DNA of 64,000 nucleotides from Photobacterium jeanii. GTDB taxonomy: Bacteria > Pseudomonadota > Gammaproteobacteria > Enterobacterales > Vibrionaceae. The position numbers and the translations under genes are program-made. The DNA lies in assembly GCF_001650345.1 (NCBI RefSeq), contig NZ_LVHF01000033.1, forward strand, positions 992,001 through 1,056,000, read 5' to 3'. A model generated the notes under the pieces. It worked only from the letters and a program-made list of their open reading frames with translations. It did no database searches and was not told where the DNA came from. Of this stretch, positions 24,111-33,542 are shown in pieces. How positions within the stretch are numbered: position 1 is the stretch's first letter; the number at the start of each line of letters is the position of its first letter.

Positions 24111-24662
24111 TCATAAACGCATCTTGTATTCGATCTTAACTTATCACTAAGCTCCAAAACAAAAGAACGTACTTTAGACACGCCCATTTATCAGCCTTCA
24201 TTACTTATTAGATTCACACAATATTAATATGGTTATTTGGGGCGCTTTATAATGTAAGGCAATAATAAAAACACTTAGGTTAGGCAACGTACTTAACAGT
24301 TTTATGCTTCATTCTCCATTATCAACAAAGCATAAATACGCCAACAATCAACATAAAGTCCGATTAATTAGCAAACGTTATGGTTATGATAAAATTGTTA
24401 ACATCTCACGTTTGAGACAAAAGATAATATTATTCTAGTTAACGATGATAGATAAACATCACCACAACAAACTAAATCCTTATATATCAAATAGATGAAC
24501 CGAAACACCACACCATCCGTATACGATGAGGGCATAAGTAAATTTAGCATAAACATAATACTCATTCGGTGGTATATGCGATTTATGTATGATAGTGTGT
24601 ATAAATGTTGTTAATAAGTATGCGCGAAGTTACTTTTTCTGTGTGCTGTTAGGGGAATTGAT
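24111..24662. other. Long AT-rich leader region of the sigma-factor gene
   Basis: About 550 bases without a gene. The sigma-factor start is preceded by AGGGGAATTGAT. I see no convincing lux box, Fur box or attenuator hairpin, but the length suggests several promoters or post-transcriptional control. Confidence 0.5.
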
Positions 24663-25538
24663 ATGGATATCAAAAACGACGATGTACAAGCATTTGACGC
24701 AGATGTGATTCACCTGTATCTAAAAGAAATTTCACACAAACCATTATTAACCAAGGAAGAGGAAATACTTTATAGCCGTAAGTGTCTAACTGGTGACGCA
24801 GGCTCTAAAAAAGTGATGATCGAAAGCAATCTACGTTTGGTTGTGAGTATTGCTAAAAAATACCGTGGTAGCGGTATGTTACTTAGTGATTTGATCGATG
24901 AAGGGAATATTGGCTTGATTACAGCAGTAGACAAGTTTGACCCTGAGCGTGGTTTTCGCTTTTCGACCTACGCAACTTGGTGGATTAAGCAAACAATAGA
25001 ACGTGCGATCCATAACCAAGCTCGTACTATTCGCTTACCGGTTCATGTATCGAAAGAGATCAATACTATTCTACGTACCCACAAGCAATTGATGCGTAAC
25101 ACTAACCATGAGCCAACTCAGGAAGAGGTGGCAGAAAAGTTAGAACGTACCGTTGAAGATATTTCGGGTGTGTTAGCGTACGATGCCCCTGTGGTATCTA
25201 TTGATCAGGCGATCAGCGACGATTCAAACTCGCAAAGCATGTCTGCATTTATTTCTGATAATGGTTCAATGAACCCAGACACTGCAGTGAATGAGCAAGA
25301 CATTAATAAGCTTGCCCTAGCGATGCTAGAGACGTTGAACATGCGTGATCGCGAAATACTGTGCCGTCGCTTTGGCCTATTAGGCTATGAAGCGCAAACG
25401 CTTCAACAAGTTGCTGACGAAGTTGGCTTAACACGCGAACGTATTCGCCAACTTCAAGTTAGCTCTTTAAACAAGCTGAAAAATGCACTTCAACGCGATA
25501 ACTATAATTTAGAGCTACTGTTTGCTGAAAGCGCTTAG
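24663..25538 (+). CDS. RpoS-like sigma-70 family factor (RpoQ/RpoX-type paralogue)
   Basis: 291 residues. Region 1.2 DVIHLYLKEISHKPLLTKEE; region 2 with LRLVVSIAKKYRGSG, LIDEGNIGLITAVDKFDP and FRFSTYATWWIKQTIERAI; region 3 IRLPVHVSKEINT; region 4 REILCRRFGLLGYEAQTLQQ and LTRERIRQLQ. Close to RpoS but shorter (RpoS about 325-330) and without the nlpD-mutS neighbourhood, so a second RpoS-type sigma. Vibrionaceae carry such paralogues (RpoQ in Aliivibrio, RpoX in V. alginolyticus), tied to quorum sensing, biofilm or stress. Which one this is cannot be decided by eye. Confidence 0.85.
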   Translation: MDIKNDDVQAFDADVIHLYLKEISHKPLLTKEEEILYSRKCLTGDAGSKKVMIESNLRLVVSIAKKYRGSGMLLSDLIDEGNIGLITAVDKFDPERGFRFSTYATWWIKQTIERAIHNQARTIRLPVHVSKEINTILRTHKQLMRNTNHEPTQEEVAEKLERTVEDISGVLAYDAPVVSIDQAISDDSNSQSMSAFISDNGSMNPDTAVNEQDINKLALAMLETLNMRDREILCRRFGLLGYEAQTLQQVADEVGLTRERIRQLQVSSLNKLKNALQRDNYNLELLFAESA

Positions 25539-25569
25539 GCAAACGTATAAATATTATACCTAAATCACA

Positions 25570-25607
25570 AACACCTCTTGCGGATATTCCCAAGAGGTGT
25601 TTTTTTG
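25570..25607 (+). terminator. Rho-independent terminator of the sigma-factor gene
   Basis: Stem ACACCTCTTG/CAAGAGGTGT with a 10-base loop, followed by seven T. Confidence 0.92.
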
Positions 25608-25704
25608 TTCGTTTGTATATATAGCCTTTGATAATCTCAATATTGAGATAGGCATTACAGCAAAAAAACACAATAATTAAGTTTTAATTTTATCAGCAGA
25701 TGCC

Positions 25705-26250
25705 ATGCCTAAAATCACTCATTTGTTAGCACTTGGTGCCCTATTTCTTTCAGGTTGCGCAAGTTACACGGTAACAGAAAACGAAGTGCAATCTTACTTA
25801 GATGATAACGTTCAGTTTGAACGAACAGTTGGAATCAAAGGAATCGCGCACGCGAATGTTGCCTTTGATGATGTGAAAGTTGGCATCGGACGCGTTGCAA
25901 GTGATCGTGTTAACCTTGATGCCAATGCGAAAGCGAAGGTTCAAATTTCAGGTCAGCCATCTCGAGAGATCGATATGAAGATGAGCTTTAGTGCAATCCC
26001 TTATTACGATAAGGAAGAAGGTGCCATTTTCATTAAGCAATTAGAAATGGAAAACTTAGACGTATCGCCACCTGAGATTGGCATGTTCCTTACCAAGCCA
26101 ATTGTGTCACCGGTTGTAAGTTTAATTGGTGAGCTAATTTCAACTCGCCCTATTTATCGTCTTGATGACGATGATTTCAAGCAATCATTGTTAAAGTCAG
26201 CTAAACCTGAATTGCTGATTAAAGGCAATAAAATCGTCATTGATCTGTAA
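25705..26250 (+). CDS. DUF1439 (YceB-like) lipoprotein
   Basis: 181 residues. Lipobox LSGC with Cys18. SYTVTENEVQSYLDDNVQ then FERTVGIKGIAHANVAFDDV are typical of DUF1439 lipoproteins such as YceB, which have a tubular lipid-binding-like fold. It is predicted to be in the outer membrane. Function unknown. Confidence 0.8.
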   Translation: MPKITHLLALGALFLSGCASYTVTENEVQSYLDDNVQFERTVGIKGIAHANVAFDDVKVGIGRVASDRVNLDANAKAKVQISGQPSREIDMKMSFSAIPYYDKEEGAIFIKQLEMENLDVSPPEIGMFLTKPIVSPVVSLIGELISTRPIYRLDDDDFKQSLLKSAKPELLIKGNKIVIDL

Positions 26251-26309
26251 GTCTTCTCGCATTTGCTCTTTGTTATTTAACAAAGTAGTGAATGCGAGTA
26301 ATCCCCAGC

Positions 26310-26606
26310 CTATTTCTCGTCTCGAGATTGTTCTAGAAAGTTTGTTCCTGCAGCTTCATCAATAATATGAACCGCCCGCTCGGCTTCAAATGCTTTTCGC
26401 ATTGCTTCAGAAGCATAATCACGAACGTGACCACCTTGATTTACAAAAAATACGGTAATAAAACAGATCAAGAGAACCACGTTAAGTGCATGAGCAAAAA
26501 ACAATTTTCTTGTCATACGTTTTTCTGACTCTTTCAACTCATCACGTACATACTCAAGTACATCGTAATTAGTTAAGTTTTGTCTGATTCGATTTTTGAC
26601 GGTCAT
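26310..26606 (-). CDS. Small uncharacterised membrane protein
   Basis: 98 residues. A charged N-terminal half (YDVLEYVRDELKESEKRMTR), one membrane segment (LFFAHALNVVLLICFITVFFV starts near residue 35) and a polar periplasmic or cytoplasmic tail. ATG 26606 has no strong ribosome site. No family recognised. Coding reality supported by composition only. Confidence 0.55.
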   Translation of the reverse strand: MTVKNRIRQNLTNYDVLEYVRDELKESEKRMTRKLFFAHALNVVLLICFITVFFVNQGGHVRDYASEAMRKAFEAERAVHIIDEAAGTNFLEQSRDEK

Positions 26607-26762
26607 TTAATTATCTTTTTTGGGAACGACTTCAGAGTTTTCAACATACCAAGCAATTACTTACTAAATGCTTAACAATGGTGTTATGCACAATGATTTA
26701 TTACAATCAGCACTAAGCATAAAAGTTATAGTGCATTAGAATGGCAGTAGTTAGAAATAACA

Positions 26763-26796
26763 AACAAAAAAGCTTTCACCATTTGTGGTGAAAGCT
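26763..26796 (-). terminator. Rho-independent terminator of chrA
   Basis: Perfect stem AGCTTTCACCA/TGGTGAAAGCT; on the minus strand followed by TTTTTTG, 55 bases beyond the chrA stop. Confidence 0.88.
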
Positions 26797-26851
26797 CCTT
26801 GATATCATACGACTCGTTTTCGTTTGGGAAACTCAGCAATGATAGGCAGTA

Positions 26852-28009
26852 TTAATGGGCAATCATGCTATAGCCACCTAACAAGATAGCGAGAACCCAT
26901 ACAGGTGTATTTTTGTATTTAAGTAACAGATAACCCACAATAACCACCACTACATCAGTAATACTGGTGACTGCACTTGAAATTACAGGGCTAACAAATG
27001 CACTGGCTAGCAGCCCTACTACACTGGCATTTACATAGCTGATGGATGCTTTTAATTTGGCGTGAGAGAAAATAGCTTGCCACGCAGGTAAGAAAGCAAA
27101 TAGCAATAAAGCTCCCGGTAAAAACACCGCAATTGTCGCAATCGCACTGCCTAAGATAGGTGATGAAGGCATCACCACCGTCCCCAAGTAACTTGCCATT
27201 GTGAACATTGGACCAGGGACAAGCTGGGCTGACGCATACGCAGCAAGAAAGTCATCACTTGCCACCATACCTTCTAACATTGGCTGCAACAGCGGCAGAA
27301 CGACATGCCCTCCACCAAAAACGAAACTACCAGCTTGATAGAAAATATTGAACAGTGATGCGCCGGCATTTAACTCAGCAACCAAAGGTAAACCGATTAA
27401 CAACACAGCAAAGGTCGCTAGTAACCCTTTATGAGGTGAAATCTTCAAAGGCGAAGATGACGATGCTAATGATGTAGACGACTTGCCTAAGTGTGTAACG
27501 GCAAAACCAACGACAGCTGCGAATAGAATCGGAACAATTTGCCCAAGTAGACCCGTTGAGAAGAATACCCAAACCGCAGTGACAGCCGCAATTGCAATCA
27601 TAGGCGGTGTATTTACATTTTTCTTCGCCATCCCCCATAGGGCATCAGCAACAACGATTACAGCCAACAGCTTTGCGGCTTGAATGAAGATCGCCATCAT
27701 TTCTTGGTTGATACTCTGCGCGCTCATGACAGCAATGAAAGTCAATAAGGCAAAAGATGGCAGTGTAAAACCAACAAAAGCACCAAGCGCACCTAAGTAC
27801 CCCGCTTGTTTATAACCAATATACATACCTAACTGGCTACTCGCAGGCCCTGGTAAAAACTGGCATAAAGCAACGGCTTGCGTGAAATCATCGCTCGTTA
27901 GCCACTTGCGCTTTTCGACAAATTCTCGTTGGAAGAAACCAATATGTGCAGCAGGTCCACCAAAACTGAACAGACCCAATACAAAGAAACGGACAAAAAC
28001 AGTGATCAT
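26852..28009 (-). CDS. chrA: ChrA chromate efflux transporter
   Basis: 385 residues with two homologous CHR halves. The first begins FVRFFVLGLFSFGGPAAHIG and holds CQFLPGPASSQLGMYIGY; the second holds FVFGGGHVVLPLLQPM and AQLVPGPMFTMASYLG. These paired FGG and PGP motifs define the chromate ion transporter family (long-chain type). It exports chromate and possibly other oxyanions. Divergently transcribed from a LysR gene that is the likely regulator. Confidence 0.92.
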   Translation of the reverse strand: MITVFVRFFVLGLFSFGGPAAHIGFFQREFVEKRKWLTSDDFTQAVALCQFLPGPASSQLGMYIGYKQAGYLGALGAFVGFTLPSFALLTFIAVMSAQSINQEMMAIFIQAAKLLAVIVVADALWGMAKKNVNTPPMIAIAAVTAVWVFFSTGLLGQIVPILFAAVVGFAVTHLGKSSTSLASSSSPLKISPHKGLLATFAVLLIGLPLVAELNAGASLFNIFYQAGSFVFGGGHVVLPLLQPMLEGMVASDDFLAAYASAQLVPGPMFTMASYLGTVVMPSSPILGSAIATIAVFLPGALLLFAFLPAWQAIFSHAKLKASISYVNASVVGLLASAFVSPVISSAVTSITDVVVVIVGYLLLKYKNTPVWVLAILLGGYSMIAH

Positions 28010-28258
28010 ACATCCTCCTAATCTGTAGCGAATTTTACTTTTCTTAGGAAAATTAATGAAAACGTTTAAATTGATGATTCGTATTGATTTGATTCATGGT
28101 TGTGAATTTTAACCAAACACCTGTGACCGTGTAACTACTGAGGGAGCTAGACATTGTGCTTTGCCACAAAGCAATGTCTTGATAAATAACCAGCTTTCCA
28201 TGCATATTGGCGCAGATTAAGTATATAATGCCCTATCTCTGAGTTCGGTATCTTTCAT

Positions 28259-29188
28259 ATGCTAGAAAATCTTCATCAAATGGTTATCTTGGCGACTGTT
28301 GGCCATGAGCAAAACTTTACCCGCGCGGCTGAACGCTTGGGGATTTCAAAATCTCAGGTGAGTAAGCAAATTCGCTTTCTTGAAGAACGACTGGGTTGTC
28401 AGCTCGTACAGCGCAGCACTCGTGCCGTCGCTCTTACCGATATCGGTTTGCAATATGCCGAATACGGACAACAGTTACTTGATACCGTCAATGAAGCTGA
28501 AGCTATGGTTGCGGGTTACCGCAATGAAATCAAAGGTGTACTGCGTATTGGTATTGCTCAATCCTTTGGTAATCAGCATATAACAACTGCTCTAGCTGAG
28601 TTTCAAAAGCATCACCCCGACTTGGAATTAGAAATAAGCTTGTTCGATCATCGTCCAAACTTACTCGAAGAAGGTTTTGACTGCTGGGTTGCAATTCATG
28701 AACACCCACCAGAAGGCATGGTAGCTCGCAAATTGGCAGAGTGTGAATTTGCAGTCGTTGCCTCACCTAACTACATTGCAGAGCACGGCACACCCAAAAC
28801 GCCCGGTGATTTACGTCATCACAACTGCATTACCTACCAAAGTCGTGAACGTCAGTACATTAACTGGGAATTTAGCCGCGATGGCATCAATCAAGCCATT
28901 CGTGCTCGCGGTACCTATCGCATTGATAACGCACCAGCTGTATTAGATGCAGCAACAGCGGGCTTAGGTATCGCCTATCTGGCGACTTACCTTATTACGG
29001 ATGAGTTTGAGACAAACAAACTCGTTCAGTTACTTCCAGAATGGAAAGCAAATGTCGATCTGCCAATTTACGCTGTGTACCCTCGCCGTAAATACTTGGC
29101 CCCTAAAGTACGTAGCTTTATCGATTTTATGGCTGATCGCATGTCGAAGTACCCTTACCGCAAGCCCAACCCTATTTTAGATGCTTAG
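28259..29188 (+). CDS. LysR-family transcriptional regulator
   Basis: 309 residues. N-terminal winged helix-turn-helix: NFTRAAERLGISKSQVSKQI, followed by LEERLGCQLVQRSTRAVALT. The substrate-binding domain spans residues about 90-295. Divergent from chrA with a 249-base gap, the standard arrangement for a LysR regulator and its target; control of chrA is inference. The C-terminal PRRKYLAPKVRSFIDFM is typical of the CrgA/AaeR subgroup. Confidence 0.9.
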   Translation: MLENLHQMVILATVGHEQNFTRAAERLGISKSQVSKQIRFLEERLGCQLVQRSTRAVALTDIGLQYAEYGQQLLDTVNEAEAMVAGYRNEIKGVLRIGIAQSFGNQHITTALAEFQKHHPDLELEISLFDHRPNLLEEGFDCWVAIHEHPPEGMVARKLAECEFAVVASPNYIAEHGTPKTPGDLRHHNCITYQSRERQYINWEFSRDGINQAIRARGTYRIDNAPAVLDAATAGLGIAYLATYLITDEFETNKLVQLLPEWKANVDLPIYAVYPRRKYLAPKVRSFIDFMADRMSKYPYRKPNPILDA

Positions 29189-29335
29189 CTAATATTGCGA
29201 GGCTAAGTCTTTGATCGCCCATACGGCAAAGTAAACCTTACAGCGAGTACATGGCAGGCTCTCAATAATGAAGTTGTGATCCTGTCACTTTCCACTAAAC
29301 CTAAAGTGTAACCCTTAGTGCTTTAGGTGTGAAAC

Positions 29336-29872
29336 ATGCGACTCGCGACTGCTCTGTACCACTTTCTTTTAATCAATTTAACTAGCTTGCTATTACTGGG
29401 CTGTAGTGCTGCTCAGCAAGGCAGCGTTGAAACCGTTACCAATCGTAGCGAAGTCCCTTCCCCTGAAGCCAAAGTCCTGTTAACAACAATTGCCGAACAT
29501 CGCGACGTTATTTACTTTGAAAAAAACAGCTACGAACTATCAACACAAGCCCAGCTCTTAATTGACCCTATTGCTGTACGTTTACTCCGTTATCCTGATA
29601 CGCATGTGATTATCATCGGGCACAGTGATAACGAAGGAAGCGCTGAAGATAACGTCGTGCTGTCTTACGAACGCGCTTTTAGCGTCGCAATTTACATTAC
29701 CTCGGTTTTTGGTATTGAAGAAGAAAGGTTGCAACTCATCGCAGCTGGTGAAGATGAACCCGTAATCCATGGCAGTGCGACACTTGAACAACAGCAAAAT
29801 CGACGGGTAGAAATTATTTCACCTAAAGCTGTCGTCAGAACATTGAACACCATCGACGGACAACAGTTTTAA
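29336..29872 (+). CDS. OmpA-domain lipoprotein
   Basis: 178 residues. Lipobox LLGC with Cys23. OmpA C-terminal peptidoglycan-binding domain from about 60: IYFEKNSYELSTQAQLL, then VIIIGHSDNEGSAEDNVVLS and NRRVEII. It ties the outer membrane to the wall, Pal-like, but it is not Pal itself (no tol genes nearby). Confidence 0.85.
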   Translation: MRLATALYHFLLINLTSLLLLGCSAAQQGSVETVTNRSEVPSPEAKVLLTTIAEHRDVIYFEKNSYELSTQAQLLIDPIAVRLLRYPDTHVIIIGHSDNEGSAEDNVVLSYERAFSVAIYITSVFGIEEERLQLIAAGEDEPVIHGSATLEQQQNRRVEIISPKAVVRTLNTIDGQQF

Positions 29873-29893
29873 TCTATCCCTATCAAGCAATAA

Positions 29894-29925
29894 AAAACGG
29901 GCAGTATTTCCACTGCCCGTTCTAC
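29894..29925. terminator. Bidirectional terminator
   Basis: Stem AACGGGCAGT/ACTGCCCGTT, loop ATTTCC, between the convergent OmpA lipoprotein and acyltransferase genes. The minus-strand U-tract (TTTTTTA) is the better one. Confidence 0.8.
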
Positions 29926-29952
29926 ATTACCTTCAACCTGTATTACAAACGA

Positions 29953-31062
29953 TTAAGCCTGTTTTTTCTCAGCTGGGTAGGCATACATCTGTTTAAGAAT
30001 CGAAGCAACGCCTGTTGGCTGGGAAGCAAGCTTAGCTTCAAATTTCGCACGCTCGTCAGCCGTCACAGATTCATGGTTAATACCCGCTGCAATATAGTTG
30101 GCAGGGAAAAGCTTATAGTTTTCGGTAATTTGACGATCAACTTCTTGCGCAAAAGCTTCTGGCGTTTCAAAGCTGTTATCAACCACATCACCAAAACTCA
30201 CATGAATACGGCGCTTCTGACCCACAATACCTTTGATGATGCTGTCGATATCTTCCAGCTCACCTTTTTCGTAACTACCTTGGGTGCGGATTTGATCTAA
30301 CTCTTGCGCTTTTAATAGGTCACATGGGTCATTTTCATAAGAGATCGCCACAGGCACAATTTTCAAACTCGCCATATAATCAGCAAAGCTTTCTTTACGT
30401 TTGCGCCCTTCCATATGGAACATTTTTAGCAATGCAGGCTCTGTTTTATCATTGCCGTCTTTCGCGCGACCTTCTCTCTGGGCAATCCAAATTGAATTAC
30501 CGCTTTCAAGCGAGTGCTTAATGTAGCTAGATAGTTGACCAAGTGCTTTCATCATTTCACGCGGGCCTTTCGCCGAACGCTTCACAATAAAGCTTTTATT
30601 AAGGCGCATTAGCTCTGTCGCACAAGGTTTTTTCAATAAGTTATCACCAATGGCAATGTGTGATGTTCCGTGATTACGCTGGAACAAACACCAGTTCACA
30701 ATGGCTGGATCCATTGCAATATCGCGGTGATTAGAAACAAAAAGGTAAGACTGAGTTGGATCTAATTTATCCAAACCACTGTGCGTCACACTATCGCAAG
30801 AGTGATCCAACGTTGATGCCATGTACTTAGCTACATGATTCTGAACATCTTCAACTGTGTGAATATTTGACCACTTGCTTACAAGAAAACGACGGATGAT
30901 TGGACGAAGTAACCAACCAAACACACCAGAAAGCTGAGGAAAGCGGTAATTTAGAATAGCAGTAATGAACTCGTCGTCATTCACAAGGCGCTCAATTGCA
31001 CCATTCACTTCGCTATCAATATAAGGGCGAATTTCTTTATAAATATCGTTATCTTCTTGCAC
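29953..31062 (-). CDS. Glycerolipid acyltransferase-like protein (PlsC superfamily)
   Basis: 369 residues. The acyltransferase core has FVSNHRDIAMDPAIVNW (about 114-130), an H-x5-D variant of the usual H-x4-D, IAQREGRAKDGNDKTEPALL (about 192-211; the E-G-R block), and VPVAISYENDPCD later. This long form is annotated in Vibrio as 1-acyl-glycerol-3-phosphate acyltransferase, but substrate is untested. No strong membrane segment. Single gene. Confidence 0.8.
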   Translation of the reverse strand: MQEDNDIYKEIRPYIDSEVNGAIERLVNDDEFITAILNYRFPQLSGVFGWLLRPIIRRFLVSKWSNIHTVEDVQNHVAKYMASTLDHSCDSVTHSGLDKLDPTQSYLFVSNHRDIAMDPAIVNWCLFQRNHGTSHIAIGDNLLKKPCATELMRLNKSFIVKRSAKGPREMMKALGQLSSYIKHSLESGNSIWIAQREGRAKDGNDKTEPALLKMFHMEGRKRKESFADYMASLKIVPVAISYENDPCDLLKAQELDQIRTQGSYEKGELEDIDSIIKGIVGQKRRIHVSFGDVVDNSFETPEAFAQEVDRQITENYKLFPANYIAAGINHESVTADERAKFEAKLASQPTGVASILKQMYAYPAEKKQA

Positions 31063-31346
31063 AATGAGACTTCATTAATAATAAAAACTGGCTTATTTTA
31101 CGCAGAAATATCAGCATTAATAGTGATGCTCGATAATTACTCGCATGGTTGGAGGTCTTACCAGATCAATAAGTTTCAATATCGACCAGATAATCACCAG
31201 ATTAGCGCACTTTTTTAAAAGATGTCAGCAAAGCATTGTGCTTTCGCAACAAATGTCACTATTTAATTGGCTTCTAAGCCGCTGATGTATTGACCCTAAA
31301 GCGAAAAGCTATCAGTATGTGCGGGCTTTTTTGCAAGAGAGTAAAT

Positions 31347-32039
31347 ATGAAACAGGCAATCGAATTTTCTCATCAACAGCACCCTTTCCTTACTGTTGGT
31401 CCACGTCGTAAGAGCATGACCTCTTACATGATGTTTGTAACTCAAGGTACGGCATTGATCCGTTTGGGTAAAAACGAGCATCTTATCCCTGAAGGTCACG
31501 GCTTTTGGGTTCCATTTGATTGCCTCCACGCACTGACAGTTTTACCCGGTAGTAAAATTGCGCGTATTGATATTTCTGCACGCGTAACAACCCCGCTATG
31601 TACTGAAGCCGGCTTTTTCACCACATCTGAATTACTGAAAGCTGTGATTGGTGTGCTAGATGGCACACCAGAATCAGAACAAGAATGGGATGGTGCTTTT
31701 GGCAGACTACTTGCGGTAGCAAAAGATCAACTTGCTAAAATTAAAGTCGATAGTAAATCTATCTGCCCTAACCTATCTAAGCATTATCAGTCTTCGTTAC
31801 AGTTAGCGTTACAAGGTAAAAAGGTAACCGACAATGCAGCAGCAAAAGCCATTAATGCGAATTTGCACACCAACCTAGCTGAGTTAGAAATGACATTACT
31901 GATGCGAGAAGCGGTGAAATTGGCGCGCTCTGGTCGTAAGCCAGAAATGATTGCGAATGAGCTAAAGCTGAATATCAATGTTTTGGAAGCAATGGCGCAG
32001 CCTATCTTGGGTAAACCACTCTCGCAGCTGAATGGATAA
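31347..32039 (+). CDS. Cupin/AraC-like regulatory protein
   Basis: 230 residues from ATG 31347 (MKQAIEFSHQQHPFLTV), preceded by AAGAGAG. The longer frame from 31290 has no ribosome site. The N-terminal half is a cupin (LIRLGKNEHLIPEGHGFWVP then FDCLHALTVLPGSKIARID). The C-terminal part is helical with a possible helix-turn-helix (RKPEMIANELKLNINVLEAM) but not a full AraC pair of motifs. Likely a sensor/regulator with unknown ligand. Confidence 0.65.
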   Translation: MKQAIEFSHQQHPFLTVGPRRKSMTSYMMFVTQGTALIRLGKNEHLIPEGHGFWVPFDCLHALTVLPGSKIARIDISARVTTPLCTEAGFFTTSELLKAVIGVLDGTPESEQEWDGAFGRLLAVAKDQLAKIKVDSKSICPNLSKHYQSSLQLALQGKKVTDNAAAKAINANLHTNLAELEMTLLMREAVKLARSGRKPEMIANELKLNINVLEAMAQPILGKPLSQLNG

Positions 32040-32072
32040 CATCTAAATTCATTCAGGTTTTCAGAATACAAC

Positions 32073-32104
32073 CAAAAAGCGATGCCCTTGAGCATCGCTT
32101 TTTA
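32073..32104 (+). terminator. Rho-independent terminator
   Basis: Stem AAAAGCGATGC/GCATCGCTTTT with loop CCTTGA, followed by T. Confidence 0.88.
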
Positions 32105-32135
32105 GTATCTAATCTGTTGACCAATCTAAATGATC

Positions 32136-32675
32136 TTATTGGAACGGGATTTCTAGCTGTAGCAATACATCGCTTGAGTTGTCTTCATGCCAGCCATGCC
32201 AGCGATAATCAAAACGAAGCCGCATCGAGTCAGGGTCTTCGCTTCCTACTCCAAACGACATCAACAAGCCATACTGACGAATTAACTCTTCAATATCTTT
32301 GATTTGCTTAATATCAACTTGCTCATTTTTGTATTTCTCAGGCATCCAAAAACCCAAGCCATAAAAAGTAGAAGCCGCTCGCGTACTCATCACAGGTGAA
32401 TCTTCTTCCACCAGCCCAGACCAGTCTTGCCAAAAGGCACTGTTATACTCGCGATCTTCTCGCCAAAGGTCGTTACTTTCTATAGCCGTGATCGCTTCGT
32501 CACGCTGAAGATCAGCAGCTTCGTAAGGACGGCAGTTAAATGTGCTTAACACATCGTTATTGGGCTTGCCTGTCTCATCGGTATACGCTTTACACGACAA
32601 CGCACGAGCATCTGCACAAAGCAGTATCACCCCACCTAGTCCGAGACAACAAAGTTTTAATCCACAAATACCCAA
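32136..32675 (-). CDS. Uncharacterised exported protein
   Basis: 179 residues with a TTG start at 32675; AAAGG lies 8 bases upstream. Signal peptide 1-26 (CLGLGGVILLCADARA). Mature part has two early cysteines (SCKAY and FNCRPY), a Trp/acidic central region (SAFWQDWSGLVEEDSP), and a C-terminal SMRLRFDYRWHGWHEDNSSD with a final aromatic residue (LEIPFQ). It could be a periplasmic or outer-membrane-linked protein. Not recognised. Confidence 0.6.
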   Translation of the reverse strand: MGICGLKLCCLGLGGVILLCADARALSCKAYTDETGKPNNDVLSTFNCRPYEAADLQRDEAITAIESNDLWREDREYNSAFWQDWSGLVEEDSPVMSTRAASTFYGLGFWMPEKYKNEQVDIKQIKDIEELIRQYGLLMSFGVGSEDPDSMRLRFDYRWHGWHEDNSSDVLLQLEIPFQ

Positions 32676-32769
32676 TGTTACGCCTTTACTATCACTTTGG
32701 AGTTTTGCACTACCAAATACTACGATTACACTTCAAATGCGTTGTCTATTTTTAACGCAAAAAGAAAAA

Positions 32770-33294
32770 TTATTCAAAGCAAAATCGCGTATCTTCTACT
32801 AGAAGTTTAGCGACTTTCTCTGTAGTTAAATGTGAAATACTGCACTTTGCGGCAAGTTTTTCACGAATTAATGTGCTTCTAACTTTTACGGTTTCAGGGC
32901 AAGCTAGTACTTGCCACTTCTCAAGTATCTCATCTGACCTGTGGAACTTGTGGAAGTTCAAAAAGTTATCAGGACCAACAACAAAAGTTAAGTTTGCTTC
33001 AGGATATTGTGCTTGTAATTCATTCAAAACTGCATGGGTTGTAATGGCTTCATCACCTTGTGCCATATCCGCCTCAACGGAACAAAGCTCTAAGTTTGAT
33101 AACCCACTATCTTCAATAAATGCCAAAACTAACTCACAACGCGCATCATAATCGAGCATCACCTTTCCCCAAGCGTGCGCATAGCTGGGTAGTAGCAAAA
33201 CACGATCAAACTGGCTAAGGCGTTTTAATACCGATAAATGCCCTAAGCTAGGAGGGTTAAATGCACTACCAAAAATGGCAATAGATTGAGACAT
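32770..33294 (-). CDS. NadD-like nicotinate-nucleotide adenylyltransferase
   Basis: 174 residues. Nucleotidyltransferase alpha/beta phosphodiesterase motifs: IAIFGSAFNPPSLGHLSVL (P..GH) at the N-terminus, and KVRSTLIREKL (ISTxxR-like) near residue 140. TFVVGPDNFLNFHKF is typical of NadD. It is shorter than the usual 200-215-residue NadD. Divergent from nadE 249 bases away, supporting a role in NAD synthesis or salvage as a second NadD. Confidence 0.8.
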   Translation of the reverse strand: MSQSIAIFGSAFNPPSLGHLSVLKRLSQFDRVLLLPSYAHAWGKVMLDYDARCELVLAFIEDSGLSNLELCSVEADMAQGDEAITTHAVLNELQAQYPEANLTFVVGPDNFLNFHKFHRSDEILEKWQVLACPETVKVRSTLIREKLAAKCSISHLTTEKVAKLLVEDTRFCFE

Positions 33295-33542
33295 GATAAA
33301 GACAGCCCTTACAATAAACGTGTATAACAGTATCCGTAACTAAACAAACTCACTTGTTATTGTTCATTTTACAGAATGATTGATCTTTATGGCGCTGAAA
33401 TTGATATAAATACCAAAATAAGATTGATCATTATTTAGAGTTATCGCATGATTTTGCGAAAGATTTAATGTAATTATTCACTTTTTTCGTCTATACGGTT
33501 TAAGTGAACAATATTTGGGCAAAGCCCGAGGATAATGGAACG

